The position numbers and the translations under genes were made by a program. The notes beneath the pieces are model-generated. The model was not told the origin of the DNA. It did no database searches and worked only from the letters and a program-made list of their open reading frames with translations. Positions 7,324 to 10,924 of a stretch of 10,924 bases of DNA are shown here, in pieces; the stretch's first letter is position 1; the number at the start of each line of letters is the position of its first letter. This DNA is from Goniomonas avonlea (taxonomy: Eukaryota; Cryptophyceae; Goniomonadida; Goniomonadaceae). The DNA lies in NCBI GenBank assembly GCA_003573635.1, contig QUTJ01031328.1, positions 1-10,924 of the forward strand, in the 5' to 3' direction.

Positions 7324-7393
7324 AATCAATCAATTATCTGAAAAAATGACTTGCAATTACTTTGTATAATTGGCAATGTTGAGATATCGCAAA

Positions 7394-7395
<2 letters not shown>

Positions 7396-7487
<92 letters not shown>
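7396..7487. repeat. (AT)46 dinucleotide microsatellite, 92 bp
   Basis: An uninterrupted alternating AT run of 92 bases, flanked by TATCGCAAATG and CTGATTTCC. It is self-complementary and can extrude as a cruciform. True length is uncertain in draft assemblies. Confidence 0.95.
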
Positions 7488-7489
<2 letters not shown>

Positions 7490-7527
7490 GATTTCCAATT
7501 AAATGGTCGAATTAGACTCTCTGCAAG

Positions 7528-7546
7528 GCTGAGCCTGCGGCTCAGC
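7528..7546. repeat. Small perfect hairpin (8-bp stem, 3-base loop)
   Basis: GCTGAGCC and GGCTCAGC flank the loop TGC. It sits 41 bp past the microsatellite and downstream of the TPR gene's stop. Function is unknown; eukaryotic genes do not use such hairpins as intrinsic terminators. Confidence 0.5.
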
Positions 7547-7961
7547 GGCTGCTCGAGCTGGAATTATTATGCATGATAGCCGGTGAATGTTCGTTCTTGC
7601 TTGAAGTTCTGCCATGTTGAAATTCGATCCAGGTTTCGACCAAGCTCCAATTCGTATATGATCGCTTGTCAGAGATTCAATTCATGTTGTTTAAGGCGAT
7701 TTTTCCGTTTTTCAGAGTTTTTTTTTGTGCGTGCCGACGGCCACAAGATACACCAACTGCGCGTGCGTCACACGGTGTCTTTGGCTCCACTTGGGCCATC
7801 GACTGTTGACGCCTTGAAGCCGACAATAGCCTCCGAGTGACGTGCGTAGACGACTCAAATTAATTAACAATTCAAACACGTTCATGCCGGCACTAAGCAC
7901 ACAACAACAAGTCAGACATGGAGGATTAAACAATTTTTACACTGAGGCTGACTGCAACCCA

Positions 7962-9256
7962 TCAACCATGACCAACCATCGCACGCTCTGAAGCGACATT
8001 CTGCCAGAACTCGCGTTCGATGATGAGCTCCTCCGCTGATTGCATCTTTCCGCACTGAGGAGCAGCTGCTGCAGATGCGCCTGAGGTGAAGTTTGGGCGG
8101 CCATCTCCAAGGAATCGCCGAGCTCGCCTGTCAAGTGGGTGAGCGTTGTGTGTGCAGTGGAGGGGCGTAGAGAAGGTGCGTGGGGACGGAGAGAAAGGTG
8201 GGGACGCTGGTGAGGGTGAGGGTGAGAGGGTGACGAGCAGTGAGGTGGGATGGAGGTGAGACGGGGGTGGCGGCAAATGGTCTTGTGACAGAGTCGACAG
8301 CTGGAAAGCGAAACAGGGAGAGAAACCTACCGGTATTCACTGAAAGCCTTTTCGTTGTTTCCATCCAGCTTGAGCGCTTCCTCAAGGTCTTGGCATGCCT
8401 CCAGGTAATTAAGTTGCTTGATTCGGAGAGAGCCCCGCTCCAGAAAGGCTTCGAAACACGGTCCACCACGATCCAATCGTTGCGTCAGGTCCATCTCCGC
8501 CTCCTCCCAGTTATGGAAATGGATATGGGCGCGCGCACGACGAAGGTAGACCTCACCCCCAGGGTCCCCCAAGGGCGACGTCAACGCCAAGTCCCATTTC
8601 GTCAAAGCGCTCTCGTAGTCCCCGGCGGTGAAGGCGGCGTCACCGTCAGCCACAACAGCTGCCAAATCTTCTGGAGAAGTCGGGGCCTTGGGTGTCTTGA
8701 CCTTCTTCTTTTTACCCTTGCTCTTCTTGTGCAGTTGTGGAAATCCCTCAGGCATAGCGATCCCCTGTGCTGCCAGGTACTGGGCAGCCAAGCGGTCACA
8801 GCCGCTCTCAGGAGCATCTGCATAGGCATTGGGTGCTGTCCACAACTTGCTGGCGTTCATAGACCGTAACGCTGCGCTCGCTGATGGCGGATTGAACTCG
8901 CTGGGTTCTGTCGTCGCGACAGAGGCGACAGAACTGTCAGTGGCTGAAGAGGGGGAGGCCATAACGGTCTCCGCATCCTCAGATGTGTCACCAACACGCT
9001 CAGATGAAGCTTCATATTCTTCACGTGCCTTCTTCGCTACCTCGCTATGCTGACGCGCGACAGCAAGTGTCGCCACGACCAACGCTTCCAGGTGGCGCTT
9101 TTGGTGACTCTCCTGCTCCTCCACAACCGTCAAACGCGTATCCAAGACAGACTCCAGCAATTCATCGATGTCGACTCCGGGCAATTCCATCACTACAGAT
9201 CCAGAGGTCTCATCTGTCACGGTAGTGGTCGTGGTGTCTTCTTGTTCTGGCACCAT
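7962..9256 (-). CDS. TPR-repeat protein, two exons, 363 residues
   Basis: Join of complement 8331-9256 (ATG at 9256, first in frame after an upstream TAG) and complement 7962-8127 (TGA at 7962-7964). The intron 8128-8330 is 203 bp with donor GTAGGT and acceptor TTGACAG; the split CG|G codon keeps one frame for 364 codons including stop. Residues 1-20 are Thr/Glu-rich (MVPEQEDTTTT), 25-85 acidic and probably helical, 85-145 Ser/Thr/Ala-rich, and about 178-194 very Lys-rich (KKSKGKKKK). Residues about 196-305 are three TPR-like helix pairs (GDAAFTAGDYESAL, RARAHIHFHNWEEAEMDL, LEEALKLD). The last 50 residues, from exon 2, contain EELIIEREFWQNV. TPRs bind partner peptides, so a soluble scaffold or co-chaperone role is inferred; no catalytic motif, signal peptide or membrane segment is seen. 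I do not recognise a specific orthologue. Confidence 0.85.
8128..8330 (-). other. Intron of the TPR gene, 203 bp
   Basis: GTAGGT...TTGACAG on the minus strand. On the plus strand it shows GGTGAG repeats (about 8211-8226), which read as a CTCACC-rich pyrimidine tract in the transcript. Not a multiple of three, so retention would shift the frame; an in-frame TAG overlaps the donor. Confidence 0.8.
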
Positions 9257-9318
9257 TCGTTCGGTCCGTTTCGAAGCGTTTTGAGAGTGGGGGTTTGAGT
9301 CCGTTACCTAAATACCTA

Positions 9319-9334
9319 ACGAGTACGTACTCGT
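9319..9334. promoter_or_regulatory. 16-bp perfect palindrome in the divergent promoter
   Basis: ACGAGTACGTACTCGT is its own reverse complement and lies 63 bp upstream of the TPR start codon. Such dyads can bind dimeric transcription factors; the factor is unknown and chance cannot be excluded. Confidence 0.4.
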
Positions 9335-9442
9335 CCATATCTTTCGGCCCAGTTTCGGGCGATCTTTCGATTCTTTCAATTATTATTTCTTTGCGGACTT
9401 TGCCCCAATCTGATTATTCTGATACTAGCTAATACGTAACTT

Positions 9443-9509
9443 ATGGCAGTCTATCATCGGCTTTGCTTGAGCAAGGCCCCAGCAAAAAAACTCAACAGAA
9501 AGCAGCTGT
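9443..9509 (+). CDS. Possible first coding exon of the TRPM-like gene
   Basis: ATG at 9443 opens 22 codons (MAVYHRLCLSKAPAKKLNRK...) ending CTG T before a good donor GTGAGC (9510). Splicing over 63 bp to the acceptor GTTCCACAG (9572) joins T to TG and continues in the TRPM frame. The size fits the other short introns of this gene. There is no family similarity in this segment to confirm it. Confidence 0.3.
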
Positions 9510-9572
9510 GTGAGCACTGTGTGCCGGCGCCGGCAACATGACGAGCCTGTGCGTTTTCTTGATGTTCCACAG

Positions 9573-10924
9573 TGTTCTTTTTCTTGGTCAACTCTAGCTC
9601 AACTGTGGCTGATTATTTCCGCAGTGAAGCATCAGAAGTGTTTCCGTCGGCGCTCGCAGCTGTTCAAAAGGCCCTCGCTCATGGACCGCAGTTCGAGAGT
9701 GCCATTGATGCGATTCGGTATGCAATGCTGCCAGAGTACGAGCAAGAACTGGAGTCAAGCTACCATGGCACCGTGTCTTTTAACCTCGGCGAGCGAAATG
9801 CGGGGGGTGGCAGAAAACACGTCCACCGCCTTTTTATTCGTCCTCACATGAGAGCGAGCCTGGACTTTGTGCAGCGCTTCATGGAAAAAGAGTGGAACCT
9901 GCCACACCCGAATCTTATCATATCCGTTACTGGAGCGGCCGAAAAAGATTTTGCCGACTTCCTCGGTCAGGATGAGAGGCGACGCCTCCAGCGAGTGTTT
10001 CAGCGAGGCATCGCGCGTGCGTGGAGCCCCTGATTTGAGAGAATGAGTCTAGCAGTCGTTCTTTTGAATATTCACAGTTTTGCAGGTGCTGCTCAACGGA
10101 AAAAACGCTCCTGGATTGTGACAGGGGGCTTTGATCAAGGATTCATGAAGTGCGTCCACTCCTGATTCCACTGGGACCACTAATTTCCACATAGGATGAT
10201 GGGCGAAGCTGTTGAGACTGTGGGTGAATGTGGCACGCCAATTACTCTCCTGGGCATCTGCACATTTGGACGAGTCAACAAACGGTGATTCTCACCACAC
10301 AACCCAACCCGATCAACGAAACCCTCACCCACTTGCACACAGGTTGGCCCTGACACAACCACCTCCTGTGTATCACAATCACCCTGATGACGAATTGGAG
10401 GAGCCTGTGACCCCCCCAAAGAAAGGAACCCGCTGCTGGCTCAATCACAACCACTCCCACTTCATTCTTATCGGGGACGAGTCCTCCGACTTTCGCACAG
10501 AGATCCAATTTCGATCAGACCTCGAAAATCGATACAACGCTGCAGGAGTGCCACTCGTGGTGAGTTTGCTCCTCTAACCACTTTGCTTGGAGGTGCATGC
10601 AGGAGTGCTCGTCCGCCCTTGGGACCCAGAGACAGATAGAGCGACAGAGGAGTGTCTCTCACCTGTGTCATTCGCACGAGGTCCCCATTCACTGCGGCCT
10701 GCCTCCACAGTTGTCGAGTGAGCGGGGGCGGGCTGAGGGTCACACTTTGGTGTGTGTGCGTAATCCTTCCTTCCTCACAGTTGGTGGTTGTCAACGGAGG
10801 CGGTGGCACCCTGGACACGGTTGCCCTGTCATGCAAGAACTCTGTTCCTGTCGTGGTTCTGGACGGGAGTGGCCGAGCGGCTGACCTGCTCGCGCACACT
10901 GTCAAGCACCGAGACCTGCACGAC
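9573..10924 (+). CDS. TRPM-family channel, N-terminal SLOG/LSDAT region, 3'-partial
   Basis: Exons 9573-10016, 10086-10149, 10195-10284, 10343-10559 and 10781-10924 (runs off the right edge). Introns are 69, 45, 58 and 221 bp with donors GTGCGT, GTGCGT, GTGATT and GTGAGT, and codon phases agree at all four. The spliced protein shows, in order, KHVHRLFIRPHM, LPHPNLIISVTGAAEKDF, RSWIVTGG, ITLLGICTFG, HSHFILIGDES, GVPLV, LVVVNGGGGTLDTV and PVVVLDGSGRAADLL. These match the TRPM N-terminal homology regions, where TGG, GG and GSGRAAD mark the SLOG nucleotide/ADP-ribose-type fold. The membrane channel lies beyond the window. A Pro/Glu-rich insert (LALTQPPPVYHNHPDDELEEP) replaces the corresponding loop before the HFIL strand. 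The start is uncertain: there is a stop at 9560-9562 in frame and the first in-frame Met comes only at IRYAM (9722), so an upstream exon is expected. An alternative acceptor lies at 9624. The TRPM subtype is not resolvable. Confidence 0.85.
10560..10780 (+). other. Intron 4 of the TRPM-like gene, 221 bp
   Basis: GTGAGT donor after GVPLV and a CCTTCCTTCCTCACAG acceptor before LVVVNGGGG. It is three to five times longer than the other introns of the gene. No internal feature was recognised. Confidence 0.85.

Larger units (their letters stand above)
6763..7961. other. Gene-free spacer between the FG-GAP/sushi gene and the TPR gene
   Basis: About 1.2 kb without a convincing gene. From 6763 to about 6935 it resembles intron C-D, including cagtgc-GAGTGG and CTTTCAGTGA. 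An FG-GAP relic follows (6956-7077). From about 7270 it turns AT-rich, with AATAAA at 7318-7323, then an (AT)n microsatellite, a hairpin (7528-7546) and the presumed 3' flank of the TPR gene. Small open frames here show no recognisable domain. Confidence 0.6.
9257..9572. promoter_or_regulatory. Short spacer between divergent genes, putative bidirectional promoter
   Basis: The TPR gene starts leftward at 9256 and the TRPM-like gene runs rightward from 9573 or from a small upstream exon at 9443. This leaves 186-316 bp for both promoters. The middle is T/C-rich with short AT stretches (ATTATTATTTC). A perfect palindrome lies at 9319-9334. No clear TATA box was identified. Confidence 0.45.

Noticed and set aside
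7583-7840. 85-residue plus-strand open frame
   Set aside because: It begins with GTG, not ATG, has no recognisable domain, and lies in the presumed 3' flank of the TPR gene.
10861-10890. tRNA-like A box (TGGCCGAGCGG) near the right edge
   Set aside because: It encodes the SGRAAD motif of the TRPM SLOG domain. No anticodon arm, T loop or acceptor pairing is present.
10468-10905. 145-residue minus-strand open frame over the TRPM exons
   Set aside because: It crosses both TRPM exons and the intron between them on the opposite strand without any recognisable domain, while the plus strand gives a clear TRPM match.

Overview
The window is nuclear DNA from a eukaryote. All three genes have GT-AG spliceosomal introns, and splicing at them gives continuous, family-consistent proteins. 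Extracellular sushi (CCP) and integrin-type FG-GAP modules next to a TRPM-type channel gene, with short introns in a compact genome, suggest a unicellular relative of animals such as a choanoflagellate. That placement is an inference; nothing in the window proves the taxon. Three isolated N bases, all inside repeated modules, point to a draft assembly.

Positions 1-6762 (+) hold the 3' part of one large modular gene whose 5' end lies off the left edge. Six exons are visible: two complete sushi exons and one left-truncated one, plus three long exons that each encode six FG-GAP repeats of about 68 residues followed by one sushi domain. Every junction is phase 1, and each rejoined codon is Ala. 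The region grew by duplication at two levels: a 204-bp repeat inside exons, and a block of about 2.3-2.6 kb (sushi exon + intron + FG-GAP exon). Three lesions interrupt the frame as given: a 5-bp duplication, a replaced calcium loop, and a 2-base loss in a G run. A MITE-like element sits in the last intron. The last exon stops where its sister exons have a splice donor, and a decayed FG-GAP fragment lies downstream.

Positions 6763-7961 carry no convincing gene. They hold sequence related to the array introns, the FG-GAP relic, an AT-rich stretch with a 92-bp (AT)n microsatellite, and a small hairpin.

Positions 7962-9256 (-) encode a two-exon TPR protein of 363 residues. It is divergent from a gene running off the right edge (9573 or upstream to 10924, +), whose exons form the N-terminal SLOG/LSDAT region of a TRPM-family channel with introns of 45-221 bp. 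The spacer between the two is short, probably serves both genes, and contains a perfect 16-bp palindrome.

The FG-GAP/sushi product is probably secreted or cell-surface (adhesion or recognition), the TRPM-like product a membrane cation channel, and the TPR product a soluble scaffold. Nothing in the sequence links the three functionally.
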